From the NCBI GenBank assembly GCA_965230375.1, contig CBDDKU010000025.1, forward strand, positions 124,001-188,000: a stretch of 64,000 bases of DNA, written 5' to 3'. The stretch is from CBDDKU01 sp965230375. Lineage in GTDB: Bacteria; Bacteroidota; Bacteroidia; Flavobacteriales_D; Cryomorphaceae. Below are positions 26,153 to 35,297 of this stretch, piece by piece. The translations under genes were made by a program, and so were the position numbers. The notes below the pieces were generated by a model. That model ran no database searches and was not told where the DNA came from. It saw only the letters and a program-made list of their open reading frames with translations. Position 1 is the first letter of the stretch, and every line of letters starts with the position of its first letter.

Positions 26153-27127
26153 ATGAAATCAATCCGTATACTTTCTTATCTGATAATCAGTCTATTTGTA
26201 GTGAGCTGCGATAAGAGTGAAACAGACTTCGACGATGCGCTTATTGTCGGAACAGGTTCATACACATTCGAGTCTTATGCTCCTTTCTCTGATAAGCCGA
26301 TTGATTGTTTTTACCACATTCCCGAAAATGCATCTTCCGATTGGCCCATAATGATTGCGTTGCACGGTGCCGGAAGAGATGCTGTAAATATGCGTAACTA
26401 CCTGGTTGAGAAGGCTGATCAAAATCAATTCATTGTTCTGGCGCCTGAGTTTTCTGAAGTATACTTTCCAGGGGCAAGTGCCTTTAATATGGCAAACATA
26501 TTTGCCGATGGCGATAATCCATCCAAAGAAACCCAGAGACCGGAAGAAGAATGGACATTTTCTGTGATCGACCCACTATTTGAGAATTTTAAATCCAGAA
26601 TAGGAAACACTTCTAGTCGTTACGACATATTTGGCCACTCTGCCGGATCACAGATGCTACAGCGCTTTTTGACCTTTAGCCCCGATGCGAAGTTCAATAG
26701 GGTGGTTTGCGCCGCTGCAGGCTGGTATATGATACCACAACCAGTTGAAAACTTTCCTTATGGCACTGGTCTCACACCAGCCGAGCCCATCAACATGGGA
26801 CCAGTTTTTGCCGTGGAAGCTTACATCATCGTTGGAGAAAACGATACAGATCCCAATTCATTCAACTTAAGACATACGCCAGAAGCAGATGAACAGGGCG
26901 ACAATAGAGTTGAACGTGCTCAGTATTACTATTTGGAGTCTCGTGACATTGCCATAAGCGATGGTCTTAGTTTCAGATGGAGCTACAACAGCGTTCCGAA
27001 CACCGGACACGAATGGGCAAAAGAATGCCGAGTTTGCGGCGAATTTACTATATCCATAAGTAGGATTGATCAAAGTGAGCTGATAAACACATCAATGCAA
27101 CTATGCCCAATCTTAAATCTATATTAA
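26153..27127 (+). CDS. Alpha/beta hydrolase lipoprotein (esterase type)
   Basis: 324 aa. Lipobox VVSC near residue 20. Esterase features: IALHGAGRDAVNMRNYL (oxyanion loop), FGHSAGSQM (GxSxG nucleophile) and a late NTGHEWAKE histidine. The layout is like polyhydroxybutyrate-depolymerase or feruloyl-esterase-type secreted hydrolases. Transcribed away from the lamin-tail operon. Substrate unknown. Confidence 0.7.
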   Translation: MKSIRILSYLIISLFVVSCDKSETDFDDALIVGTGSYTFESYAPFSDKPIDCFYHIPENASSDWPIMIALHGAGRDAVNMRNYLVEKADQNQFIVLAPEFSEVYFPGASAFNMANIFADGDNPSKETQRPEEEWTFSVIDPLFENFKSRIGNTSSRYDIFGHSAGSQMLQRFLTFSPDAKFNRVVCAAAGWYMIPQPVENFPYGTGLTPAEPINMGPVFAVEAYIIVGENDTDPNSFNLRHTPEADEQGDNRVERAQYYYLESRDIAISDGLSFRWSYNSVPNTGHEWAKECRVCGEFTISISRIDQSELINTSMQLCPILNLY

Positions 27128-27190
27128 TCATCGAAAATTGGCGTGGATGTATTTGACTTCTAAATACCTAGCCAGGAAAAATCACGTTTT

Positions 27191-27910
27191 TCAATTCATT
27201 TGGTCAGAACTGGAAATCACTCGACCGTCTTTTCTATATTTCTCAAGAAGCCTTTCATTCTTGATATCTTCTTCGTAGAAGATTATTTGCTTACCAAGCG
27301 TTCCTTGAATGCGGACAAAAAGAGATTCTCTTTCCTTTATCGAGACGAAAGAATCTTCCTTCGCTATGGAAGGGTTAATTATGGGTTCGGGCTTGCCGTC
27401 AATGGTCTTGAGCGTGTCAAAAACGATTGGAAGCAAGCCTATTGGTAGTTTGAGTTTTTTAATCATCGGATACACTTGCTTGGCCTGGAAGGGATCAGTC
27501 GCAAGAGCAACTTTCTTAAATCCGTTTTCTTTTGCAATTCTATACGAGTAGTATACATTCTCAGAACTATGCTCTGCAAGGGTATCCGTGAAAATATGCT
27601 GAGCGGGAATCCCCATGGCCTTTCCATACTCTGCCATGATCTTTGCTTCAGAGTACTCAGAGTACACCGCTCCACCCGAATAAATGATATTCTTGGTCAA
27701 GCCTTGATCGTAGAGGTATTTGGCCCATAGTACACGGCCTTCCATCGTAGAAGACCAAGACTTTCCATCGTGCGGCACACCGGGAACAATAATCGCATCG
27801 TTAGGATCTTGCGCTTTAGCTTCTTCTAAAAGAGCTGTCGACTTCTTTTGGCTGAAAGCACAGCTCGAAAGCAGCGCAATGCAGAGACCATATTTGATAA
27901 GAAACTTCAT
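27191..27910 (-). CDS. YdcF family (DUF218) envelope protein
   Basis: 239 aa, with an N-terminal lipoprotein-like signal (LLSSCAFSQ). DUF218 landmarks are IIVPGVPHDG, VLWAKYLYDQGLTKNIIYSGGAV, YAKAMGIP and SSENVYYSYRIAKENGFKKVALATDPFQ. The family includes SanA and YdcF, linked to envelope permeability and lipid-carrier metabolism; activity is not well known. Standalone gene between the esterase and the propeller gene. Confidence 0.75.
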   Translation of the reverse strand: MKFLIKYGLCIALLSSCAFSQKKSTALLEEAKAQDPNDAIIVPGVPHDGKSWSSTMEGRVLWAKYLYDQGLTKNIIYSGGAVYSEYSEAKIMAEYGKAMGIPAQHIFTDTLAEHSSENVYYSYRIAKENGFKKVALATDPFQAKQVYPMIKKLKLPIGLLPIVFDTLKTIDGKPEPIINPSIAKEDSFVSIKERESLFVRIQGTLGKQIIFYEEDIKNERLLEKYRKDGRVISSSDQMN

Positions 27911-27965
27911 GCCACCAAATTGACAACCTCAAAAGAGAATTGTTTTCCCGATTTAGAAATCTAAT

Positions 27966-29081
27966 CTAAGGAGTCTGATTGGCTTGGGGATTAAACTGGG
28001 TGAATTTTTTCCCATCGAAGTACATGGCTCCCAAATTATGGGTGCCAATCCACACCGTATCGCTGTGATCAACGTAAATGGAGAAAATTTCTGCTGTGAT
28101 ACCATCTACGACAATTTGGTTGTGTTTTAGCTTCCCGTCTTGATACGTCCACACCCGACCAGAGTACTGAGCCAACCAGAAGGTGCCATCTGCGGTTTGT
28201 GCCATGGCCATGACGTAGGGGGGAAGTTCTTTCTCGGTCGAAGTATCGATGCCTGGCAGCATTTCGTATTTCAATTCGTCTGAATCGTCGGTGTCGTCAG
28301 TTTCAATGATTCGATACTTGTGGGTGAGATTGCTGTTGAACCAGAAGAATCCATCCTGATCTTCGACGATACAGCGCACACCGGGGGCAGGGCCAGGGTC
28401 TAGTTCTGTCATTTCCCTTTCAGAAAGCCACTTGAAAGACTTGCCATCATACCGACAAGCCCCGAACGTAGAAGTTCCTATCCATACATTTTGCTTCGAA
28501 TCCCTATACGTGTAGTACACGTCGTATGGGACAAAAGAAGCGCTCGGGTTTAACTCATGGAATTCAGCTTCTGCTGGATGCTCAGGCAACTCAATGTGAT
28601 AAAGCTTAACGCCATCAAAGCGGTAGGCTCCATTTTTACTCCAGTTTCCTTCAAACCAGATATCCGAAAACCCTAAGCTGTATGCGCTATTTGTAAAAGG
28701 GGGCTTCGCCAAGTCGATTGGCTTGATAGACTTCCCGTCGTATACCGTAATTCCTTCACCCGAGTCAAAGTATATGCGCCCATCTGCACCTTCTCGAAAT
28801 CCCCGGATGCGATTGACTTTGAGTCCGTCTTCAGTGGTGTAGCGGATCATTTTTTGGCCATCGTAGCATACCGCCCCATCGCTGGCAAACCAGTAGCGAC
28901 CTTTTCTGTCTTCGAATATGCGTGAAGCCGATTGACCAAGAACGGAGATTTCAGTTCCAAACTGACTCTGTGTTTTGGGAGATTCCGCTTTCTGGCCATC
29001 ACATGAAGTAATGGTCAGAAAAAACGAAATGCCCAATACGACCTGAAAAGCTGAGGTCAACAATGGTGATGTCTGTTTCAA
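27966..29081 (-). CDS. Two-component-regulator-propeller lipoprotein
   Basis: 371 aa from a TTG start (an in-frame TGA follows the only upstream ATG). Lipobox TITSC near residue 27. Repeats of the form YDGKSxKxLxxxxG, such as RIFEDRKGRYWFAS and NVWIGTSTFGACRYDGKSF, are the propeller of SusR-like hybrid sensors, here without any transmembrane or kinase part. It may sense a ligand on the periplasmic side. Same strand as the TonB-like gene and the LytTR/LytS pair upstream. Confidence 0.72.
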   Translation of the reverse strand: MKQTSPLLTSAFQVVLGISFFLTITSCDGQKAESPKTQSQFGTEISVLGQSASRIFEDRKGRYWFASDGAVCYDGQKMIRYTTEDGLKVNRIRGFREGADGRIYFDSGEGITVYDGKSIKPIDLAKPPFTNSAYSLGFSDIWFEGNWSKNGAYRFDGVKLYHIELPEHPAEAEFHELNPSASFVPYDVYYTYRDSKQNVWIGTSTFGACRYDGKSFKWLSEREMTELDPGPAPGVRCIVEDQDGFFWFNSNLTHKYRIIETDDTDDSDELKYEMLPGIDTSTEKELPPYVMAMAQTADGTFWLAQYSGRVWTYQDGKLKHNQIVVDGITAEIFSIYVDHSDTVWIGTHNLGAMYFDGKKFTQFNPQANQTP

Positions 29082-29146
29082 ATTAACATTGTATTTGATT
29101 CAAATCTACCTGAAATATTTTTTGGTTGAGATTCAAAATCTCCTTG

Positions 29147-29929
29147 CTAACACCCCATGATCCCATAGAAGAAAGTGAAGTCCTGCTCTACGGGATTACC
29201 GTCCTTGTCTTTGGCTGGGCTCCACGATCCAGGGAGATTTTCTATCAGTGACCGCATATGGTTATCAATATCGCTGTATCCACAAGAACTAGCCGTCCAA
29301 ACATGCGTGACATTCCCTTTGGGGCCTATGTTAAATTTGACTCTTCCAGGTGTTAGATTCTCTCTTTTCACATCAGCGATTTGTGCCTTGCAGGATTCCC
29401 TGAGATAGTTCTCGAGCCCATCAATTCCAATCAGGTATTCTGCTTCCGTTTCTGGAACTACAGTGAGAAACAAAACCAACTCGTCGGCGATAGGGCCCGA
29501 CTCGTTGGTTGACATCCACTCTATATCTGCCGATACGTGCAGGTCAGAGCGGTAAGAGAGTGTTTTGAGTAGATCGAGCTGCACGGCGTTTAGATCTGCT
29601 CCTTCACCGATGGCTTCGCGATGCACCATCCCCTGATCTTCGTAGATTTCAAGTCGTACTTCTTTTATGTCAGCCCTGGCCTCGTAATTTCCGGGCATCA
29701 AGTCGTAAATGGTCTGAGCATTCGAAGCTGTCTCTAGCGGAATGGTTTTTATAAATCGATTACTGACTTTGTAGATAAAATCAAGTTTTGGCTTTGCCGT
29801 TTCGCTGGATGCACACGATGAAGTGTGTGGCGTTTTGGCTTTTTTCTCTTTTTCACCCGTGTTTGACAATCCAAATGCGAGTCCTAAAGAGAGAAGACCA
29901 AGAATGGAGAAGAAGATTCCTTTTTTCAT
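29147..29929 (-). CDS. TonB C-terminal domain protein (energy transducer-like)
   Basis: 260 aa from the ATG at 29929: an N-terminal membrane span (IFFSILGLLSLGLAFGL) and a C-terminal TonB-like fold, with RVKFNIGPKGNVTHVW and NLPGSWSPAKDKDGNPVEQDF. It looks like the Bacteroidota energy-transducer family. There is no proline-rich linker. It might serve the TonB-dependent receptor at 31931, but that is inference from distance. Confidence 0.68.
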   Translation of the reverse strand: MKKGIFFSILGLLSLGLAFGLSNTGEKEKKAKTPHTSSCASSETAKPKLDFIYKVSNRFIKTIPLETASNAQTIYDLMPGNYEARADIKEVRLEIYEDQGMVHREAIGEGADLNAVQLDLLKTLSYRSDLHVSADIEWMSTNESGPIADELVLFLTVVPETEAEYLIGIDGLENYLRESCKAQIADVKRENLTPGRVKFNIGPKGNVTHVWTASSCGYSDIDNHMRSLIENLPGSWSPAKDKDGNPVEQDFTFFYGIMGC

Positions 29930-30049
29930 GTTGTTCGTTTTTTTCTCCAATCTACGGCGATGCACAGCTGACGTGGGTAAACAGAATGTAAATTGATGTA
30001 AATCGCGTGCAAAATAACGTCGCGACTACATCAGAGACCGCGGCATCAC

Positions 30050-30733
30050 CTACTTCACAAAGTCGGAGAGAAATCCATCTTTATATGCACGTCCGATGGG
30101 AACGGAAGTGCCATTTTTCAAATACACCTGATTGCCCGCTACTTTTTCGATACTGTCGAGATTGATCAAATAGGATTTGTGCACCCGGGTGAATCGATAA
30201 TCGCCAAGCTTTTTCTCCCAGTGTGAGAGAGTCTCGTTGCTTAGATGCTTTTTTTCAGCCGTATGCAGCTCGGTATAATCCATATCGGTGTTGATATGAG
30301 TGATGTCACGGCTATTTAGTTTGATATAATCGTATCCCGATTTGATAAAGAAATCGAGCCCATCTTTGGGCAAATTCAATGGCCCGGAATCTGATTGAAA
30401 CTTAGCCACAGCTTTAACAAACCGTTCAAACGAAAAAGGCTTGACAAGGTAGTCGAGCACATCGTGCTCGTAGCTCTGCACGGCGTATTCGCTAAAGGCC
30501 GTTGTGAGAATTACTTGCGGTGGATTTTGAATGGTTTTTAAGAAGTCCATCCCCGAAATTTTGGGAAGGTGGATGTCCAGAAACATCAAATCCACCTTAT
30601 CAGATTTTAGAAACTCCATAGCATCAAGTGCATTCGAAAAGGTCCCCACCAATTCGAGATTTCCCAAATCGCCGATGTACTTCTTGAGAACGCGCTGGGC
30701 TGGAGACTGATCTTCAACGATGATGCACTTCAT
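30050..30733 (-). CDS. LytTR family response regulator
   Basis: 227 aa. Receiver domain with phospho-acceptor Asp53 (MFLDIHLP), Thr78 and Lys98 (YLVKPF), followed by a LytTR DNA-binding domain (residues about 125-225, with FTRVHKSYLINLDSIEKV and VPIGRAYKD). Overlaps the kinase gene upstream by four bases, forming a LytS/LytR-type pair. Confidence 0.88.
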   Translation of the reverse strand: MKCIIVEDQSPAQRVLKKYIGDLGNLELVGTFSNALDAMEFLKSDKVDLMFLDIHLPKISGMDFLKTIQNPPQVILTTAFSEYAVQSYEHDVLDYLVKPFSFERFVKAVAKFQSDSGPLNLPKDGLDFFIKSGYDYIKLNSRDITHINTDMDYTELHTAEKKHLSNETLSHWEKKLGDYRFTRVHKSYLINLDSIEKVAGNQVYLKNGTSVPIGRAYKDGFLSDFVK

Positions 30734-31761
30734 ACGAGATCAGAATTGGTTAAATCTATTTCGAGATTCACTTCATAGATATCTCCATTCGCTTTGATCT
30801 GGAGCTCATGCGACTCGGGGTAAAGGAGCTCAAGTCGTTTTCGAACATTCGCTAAGCCAATTCCCTTCGAAAGGTCGCCAGTATTGGTTTCCAGCGAAAA
30901 GGAGTTTTGACAGTTGAAGTGGAGTTTACCGTTATGATCAAGACTCAAATCGATCTTGATCTCGATGTCTTTGTTCACACTGCTCAAACTGTGTTTAAAG
31001 GCATTCTCCACAAAAACGGGAAGAATCAAAGGCGCGATTTGAAAATGCTCAGGGACTTCGTCGAAGTTGAGTTTTACTGTACCGCGATCTTCGAGTTGAA
31101 GTTTGCTCAATTCTACAAAGCTTTTCAATTGGTCTATTTCTTTGTGCAGAGGCACATATCGCTCCTGACACTCATAAAGCATATAGCGCAGCACAGACGA
31201 TAGCTCCAGAATGATTTCGGGGGTCTTTGGAGAGCTTTCCAGGGCGTGAGCGTAGAGATTGTTCAGGTTATTGAAGAGAAAGTGCGGATTGATCTGAGAC
31301 TTTAGGTAGAGCAACTCGCTTTCCCTCGCAGCTGTCTTCAACTCTTCCAACTGCCGTTCTTTGGTCAGAGCATCCCAGGCAAACTTGAATCCCGTAAGAA
31401 TCACGATGGTAGGTAAAGCGCTCACCAAGTTGAAGAAAACACCTGGAAAGCGCAATGCGCGCGTATCCGGAAAGTATATCTTTTCGAGAACTCCTTCTTC
31501 GATATAGATCACCGCAGCGATGACTAAAACGACGTATACCGTAAAATGGACGTACTTCTTTTTATAGAGAAACCGAGGTAAGAGAAAGTAGTTGATGGTA
31601 TACGCAGCCACGACGTAGCTCAGAAAAATGCCGATCTCAAAACTAGAAATCGTGCGATCGTCTCGATCGAATGAATAGAAAATAAACACGAGTACGAGAA
31701 GGACAAGATGAAACACAGCTTCCCAGATGTTCAACTTTACCCGATTTGCATTGTTCTGCAT
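30730..31761 (-). CDS. LytS/YehU-type sensor histidine kinase
   Basis: 343 aa. N-terminal four hydrophobic segments (residues about 15-125) lead to a His_kinase domain; the phospho-acceptor is His160 in QINPHFLFNNLNNLY. The ATP-binding region follows with ENAFKHS and GIGLANVRKRLELLYP. The signal is not known. It is divergent from the TonB-dependent receptor, so one intergenic region (31762-31930) serves both. Confidence 0.88.
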   Translation of the reverse strand: MQNNANRVKLNIWEAVFHLVLLVLVFIFYSFDRDDRTISSFEIGIFLSYVVAAYTINYFLLPRFLYKKKYVHFTVYVVLVIAAVIYIEEGVLEKIYFPDTRALRFPGVFFNLVSALPTIVILTGFKFAWDALTKERQLEELKTAARESELLYLKSQINPHFLFNNLNNLYAHALESSPKTPEIILELSSVLRYMLYECQERYVPLHKEIDQLKSFVELSKLQLEDRGTVKLNFDEVPEHFQIAPLILPVFVENAFKHSLSSVNKDIEIKIDLSLDHNGKLHFNCQNSFSLETNTGDLSKGIGLANVRKRLELLYPESHELQIKANGDIYEVNLEIDLTNSDLV

Positions 31762-31930
31762 AGTACAAACCTACAATTCCAACAATTGCGTCAAAAGAAG
31801 ATTCGGGTGAACGACATGAATAACAAGGTGAACCTGCCGTTTGGCTGTTCAAAAATGTTGTTCGACCCAAAGGATTTTAACCAACCACCATTCCTTATCA
31901 TCTTTGCATCGTAAAACTTTCAGGAGTACC

Positions 31931-34297
31931 ATGCAACATATTTTCCGCATACTCAGCATTCTATTTTTAATCCTACTCACCACTGATTTAGTGGCTCAGG
32001 TAACCGTTTCTGGAAAAGTTCAGGACAAAGAATCAGGACAGCCAGTGCCTTATGCTACCGTGGCTATCGTAAATGGTGAAACGGAAGAGATTGTTACCGG
32101 AACCACGACCAACGATAAGGGGTTATTTACCATTCAAACAGACTTACCAAACTTCTTCGTGGAAGTGAGTTTTATCGGGTATGAAAAGAAAGTAGTCAAT
32201 GACTTTGAAGTAAGTGGGGATGTAGTAAGCCTCGGAACCATCATTCTCGAATCGAATGCTTTGGGACTAGATGAAGTGGAGATTACTGCTGAAAAGTCTA
32301 CCATGGAATTCAAGCTCGACAAGCGAGTGTTTAATGTTGGAAAAGACATCACAAACACGGGTATGGGTGCCTTGGATGTCCTGGACAATGTGCCATCGGT
32401 AAACGTAGATATCGAAGGACAGATAAGCCTTAGGGGAAACTCTGGTGTTCAGATTCTCATCAATGGAAAGCCTTCCATTCTCGCCGATCAGGAAGGGAAC
32501 GCACTCGGGACCATCACGGCCGACATGATCGAGAGTGTTGAGGTGATTACTAATCCATCAGCCAAGTACGAGGCTGAAGGAACTTCGGGAATTCTCAATA
32601 TCATCTTGAAAAAGGAAGAGAAAAAAGGATTTAATGGATCGCTATCGGCCAATACGGGATACCCCGACAATCACAGCATTGGAGTTTCGCTAAACCGCCG
32701 GACTGAGAAGTTTAATTTTTTCACCCAATTCGGAGCTGGTTACCGCTCTCTTCCTAGATACAACGAAAGCCGAAATGAAGACCTGGTGAACCAAACTGTC
32801 ATCGAATCGGAAGGAACTGCCTACCGCAATGAAGCATTTTACAATATCACTCTCGGATCTGATTACTACCTGACCAAAAACGATGTGATAACCCTTTCAG
32901 GAAATTTCGCATTTGAAGACGAAGATCAGCCTTCCGAAACTGATTTTGAGCTGTTTGGAGAAGACGGAAACGTGGACTCGGCTTGGCGAAGGGAAGAAAC
33001 TACAAAGGCTGCAAACCCAAAGTACCAATACGACCTGCAGTACAAAAAGGATTTCAAAAACAAGGAAGATCACGTATTGATGTTTAGCACATTGGGGAGC
33101 TTCTTTGGTAAAGAACAAAGCTCAGACTTTACAAATACGGCCCTGTTTGGTACCGACGTCGATCCAGATCAAAAGACCGAAACCAATTTTTATCAGCGCG
33201 ACTACACATTCAAGCTAGATTACACCAATCCCATTACTGATCGTGTGACAATCGAAACAGGTGCCTTGTATGAAATCAATGATGTAGGTAATGACTACGC
33301 CGTTTTTAATGAAGAGAATGGAATCTTTGTTCCAGACATGGGATTGACAAACGATTTTCAATACGTTCAGAAAGTACTAGGGGTATATGGTACAGGGTCT
33401 TATGAAGGCGAGCGATGGGGCATAAAGCTTGGATTGCGTGTGGAAAACACGGAGTTGAATACTCTTCTTGCCAATACCGACGAAGAAAACAATCAGAACT
33501 ACACCGATTTCTTCCCGACGCTTCATACTTCGTATAAGATCAATGAGATGTTCTCTCTGCAAGCAGGATATTCTCGTCGTATCTTCCGTCCGAGACTTTG
33601 GGATTTGAACCCTTTTTTCAATATCCGAAACAACTACAATATCCGTCAGGGTAATCCAGACCTTCAGCCCGAGTACGCTGACTCATACGAGCTGACAGGG
33701 ATTTTCATTTTCGAGAAAATTTCGCTGAATGCCAGCGCTTATTATTTATACACCCAAGATGTGCGTGAACGAGTGTCTTTTTCTGAAGATAATGTGACAG
33801 TAACGATGCCAATGAATATTGGTACCAATGATAAGATCGGGTTTGAGGTGAACGGAAAGTACAGCCCGGAAAAATGGCTGACTCTTAACTGGGACTTCAA
33901 CTACGGGTATTTCAACCGGAAGGGAAGTTTCGAAGACCAAGTATTCGACTTTCAGGGAGACCAGTGGAGCAGTGAGCTAACAGCAAAAGTGAAGCTTCCG
34001 GCAAATTTCACCGTTGAAGTTTCTGGAAACTATCAGTCTGAATACAAGACCGTACAAGGAGATGTTTCTGGTTTTGCATTTGCCAACGCGGGGCTCCGAA
34101 AGGATTTCTTCAAAGGGAAACTCGTTGCAAACCTGGGTATCCGTGACATTTTCGCCTCGCGCATCCGAGAGAGCTATGTGTACCAGCCAACGTTTAACAA
34201 TTACTCTTTTTCACAGCGCGGTACCTTCCTAACACTCGGTATTAGCTACGGTTTCGGAAAAGGGGAGACCATGACTTATTCTGGTCGTCGGCGGTAG
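31931..34297 (+). CDS. TonB-dependent outer-membrane receptor
   Basis: 788 aa, ATG at 31931 with AGGAG 5 bases ahead. Signal peptide ending DLVAQ, CarboxypepD-regulatory-like domain (residues about 25-115, VSGKVQDKESGQPVPYATV), plug region (GALDVLDNVPSVNVD ... LRGNSGVQILING) and an outer-membrane beta-barrel of the OMP_b-brl_3 class. It carries no SusD partner. It ends just 5 bases before a REP repeat. A LytTR/LytS system lies divergently upstream and may regulate it. Confidence 0.82.
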   Translation: MQHIFRILSILFLILLTTDLVAQVTVSGKVQDKESGQPVPYATVAIVNGETEEIVTGTTTNDKGLFTIQTDLPNFFVEVSFIGYEKKVVNDFEVSGDVVSLGTIILESNALGLDEVEITAEKSTMEFKLDKRVFNVGKDITNTGMGALDVLDNVPSVNVDIEGQISLRGNSGVQILINGKPSILADQEGNALGTITADMIESVEVITNPSAKYEAEGTSGILNIILKKEEKKGFNGSLSANTGYPDNHSIGVSLNRRTEKFNFFTQFGAGYRSLPRYNESRNEDLVNQTVIESEGTAYRNEAFYNITLGSDYYLTKNDVITLSGNFAFEDEDQPSETDFELFGEDGNVDSAWRREETTKAANPKYQYDLQYKKDFKNKEDHVLMFSTLGSFFGKEQSSDFTNTALFGTDVDPDQKTETNFYQRDYTFKLDYTNPITDRVTIETGALYEINDVGNDYAVFNEENGIFVPDMGLTNDFQYVQKVLGVYGTGSYEGERWGIKLGLRVENTELNTLLANTDEENNQNYTDFFPTLHTSYKINEMFSLQAGYSRRIFRPRLWDLNPFFNIRNNYNIRQGNPDLQPEYADSYELTGIFIFEKISLNASAYYLYTQDVRERVSFSEDNVTVTMPMNIGTNDKIGFEVNGKYSPEKWLTLNWDFNYGYFNRKGSFEDQVFDFQGDQWSSELTAKVKLPANFTVEVSGNYQSEYKTVQGDVSGFAFANAGLRKDFFKGKLVANLGIRDIFASRIRESYVYQPTFNNYSFSQRGTFLTLGISYGFGKGETMTYSGRRR

Positions 34298-34302
34298 GTT
34301 TT

Positions 34303-34377
34303 TATGCGACCCCTTCAGGGTCGTTTTTCTGTTGTATCGATGGTTTATAGATATGTGACCCCTTCAGGGTCATTCCA
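34303..34377 (+). repeat. Paired REP unit (type A), left arm
   Basis: Two palindromic repeats: TATGCGACCCCTTCAGGGTC with trailing G (34303-34323) and the variant ATATGTGACCCCTTCAGGGT followed by CATTCCA (34351-34377). Core stem GACCC-CTTCA-GGGTC. The same pair, inverted, occurs at 37445-37521 and 38344-38424. Confidence 0.85.
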
Positions 34378-34581
34378 TTCATACCAACCATTTTCAATCG
34401 GACATTCTTATTTGCCAGAATCGAATTTTGTTCCATACAACGGTGACACCTTCATGGTCATTCTTCACAAGCCAACTAATTGCAGTAAGCCCTATTTGTG
34501 GCATAGGACTACATGCAATCTACATACCATGAATGTTCATCATTCGATTTTTGTCTGATCAAACAATAGCACAGCGCCTTC

Positions 34582-34658
34582 CAACCCTGAAGGGGTTGCA
34601 TATCTGTAACATCTACACATGTGTGTAAATTATATCGACCCCGAAGGGGTCGCATAAT
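34582..34658. repeat. REP pair, copy 1 of the tandem array
   Basis: Repeats at 34582-34603 (core CAACCCTGAAGGGGTTGC) and 34636-34658 (CGACCCCGAAGGGGTCGC). Confidence 0.8.
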
Positions 34659-34816
34659 TCATCAGTTATCATTTTGCACGGCAAATTGTCATTGGTATGC
34701 CACGTCCCAACCATTTGCGACAAGCCCTATTTGTGGCATAGGACTCCATGCATTCTACATACCATGAATGTTCATTATTCGATTTTTGTCTGATTAAAAA
34801 AGAACACAGCGCCTTC

Positions 34817-34892
34817 CAACCCCCAACGGGGTTCCATATCTATAACATCTACATGCGTGTAAGTTATATCGACCCTGAAGGGGTCGCATAAT
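34817..34892. repeat. REP pair, copy 2 of the tandem array
   Basis: Repeats at 34817-34839 (core CAACCCCCAACGGGGTTC, with a diverged right flank) and 34870-34892 (CGACCCTGAAGGGGTCGC). Confidence 0.8.
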
Positions 34893-35050
34893 TCATCGGT
34901 TATCATTTTGCACAGCAAATTGGCATCGGTATGCCAGGTTCCAACCATTTGCGACAAGACCTATTTGTGGCATGGATGACCATGCGTTCTAAAAACCATT
35001 GATGGTTAACGTTCGATTTTTGTCTATTTAAACAAGAGCACACCGTAGCC

Positions 35051-35124
35051 CAACCCAGAAGGGGTTGCATATCCCTAGCCTCGAATTGCATAGAAACCGA
35101 CCGACCCTGAAGGGGTCGCATAAT
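35051..35124. repeat. REP pair, copy 3 of the tandem array
   Basis: Repeats at 35051-35072 (core CAACCCAGAAGGGGTTGC) and 35102-35124 (CGACCCTGAAGGGGTCGC). Immediately followed by a remnant of a transposase gene. Confidence 0.8.
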
Positions 35125-35142
35125 TATTCTATCCAATCAAAG
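35121..35142 (-). pseudogene. 3'-end remnant of a RAYT transposase gene
   Basis: These 22 bases are the exact reverse complement of 38073-38094, the last codons (FDWIE, stop) and downstream bases of the intact RAYT gene. Immediately beyond, homology fades: the preceding bases still read GAATAT-like in both. So a second RAYT copy, in opposite orientation, once lay here and has been lost. No longer reading frame is intact. Confidence 0.7.
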
Positions 35143-35297
35143 CGGTATATTCCGAACCGGCAGCCTAATCTTTATCGATTCGGTCCCATGTAGCGCACTC
35201 TTTTGATTGGTGGAAGAGACAACTGTGTTGAATTTTAGGCGTAAATCAACTAACTTGATTACTTTCAAGCCCCTTTGTTTAACCACATTACGCACGA

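Larger units (their letters stand above)
34430..35124. repeat. About 234-bp repeat unit in three imperfect tandem copies
   Basis: The REP pairs at 34582-34658, 34817-34892 and 35051-35124 recur every 232-235 bases. The DNA between them is shared too, for instance ACAAGCCCTATTTGTGGCAT and the cgatttttgtct stretch in each copy. Within each copy a CAACCC...GGGGTTGCATAT repeat is followed about 30 bases on by CGACCC...GGGGTCGCATAAT. No coding frame of interest. First copy is partial at its left edge. Confidence 0.75.

Noticed and set aside
34303..35124. Repeat array considered as CRISPR
   Set aside because: Repeats are short palindromes in pairs separated by about 30 and 160-200 bases, with the intervals themselves repeated; there are no unique spacers of even length and no cas genes.
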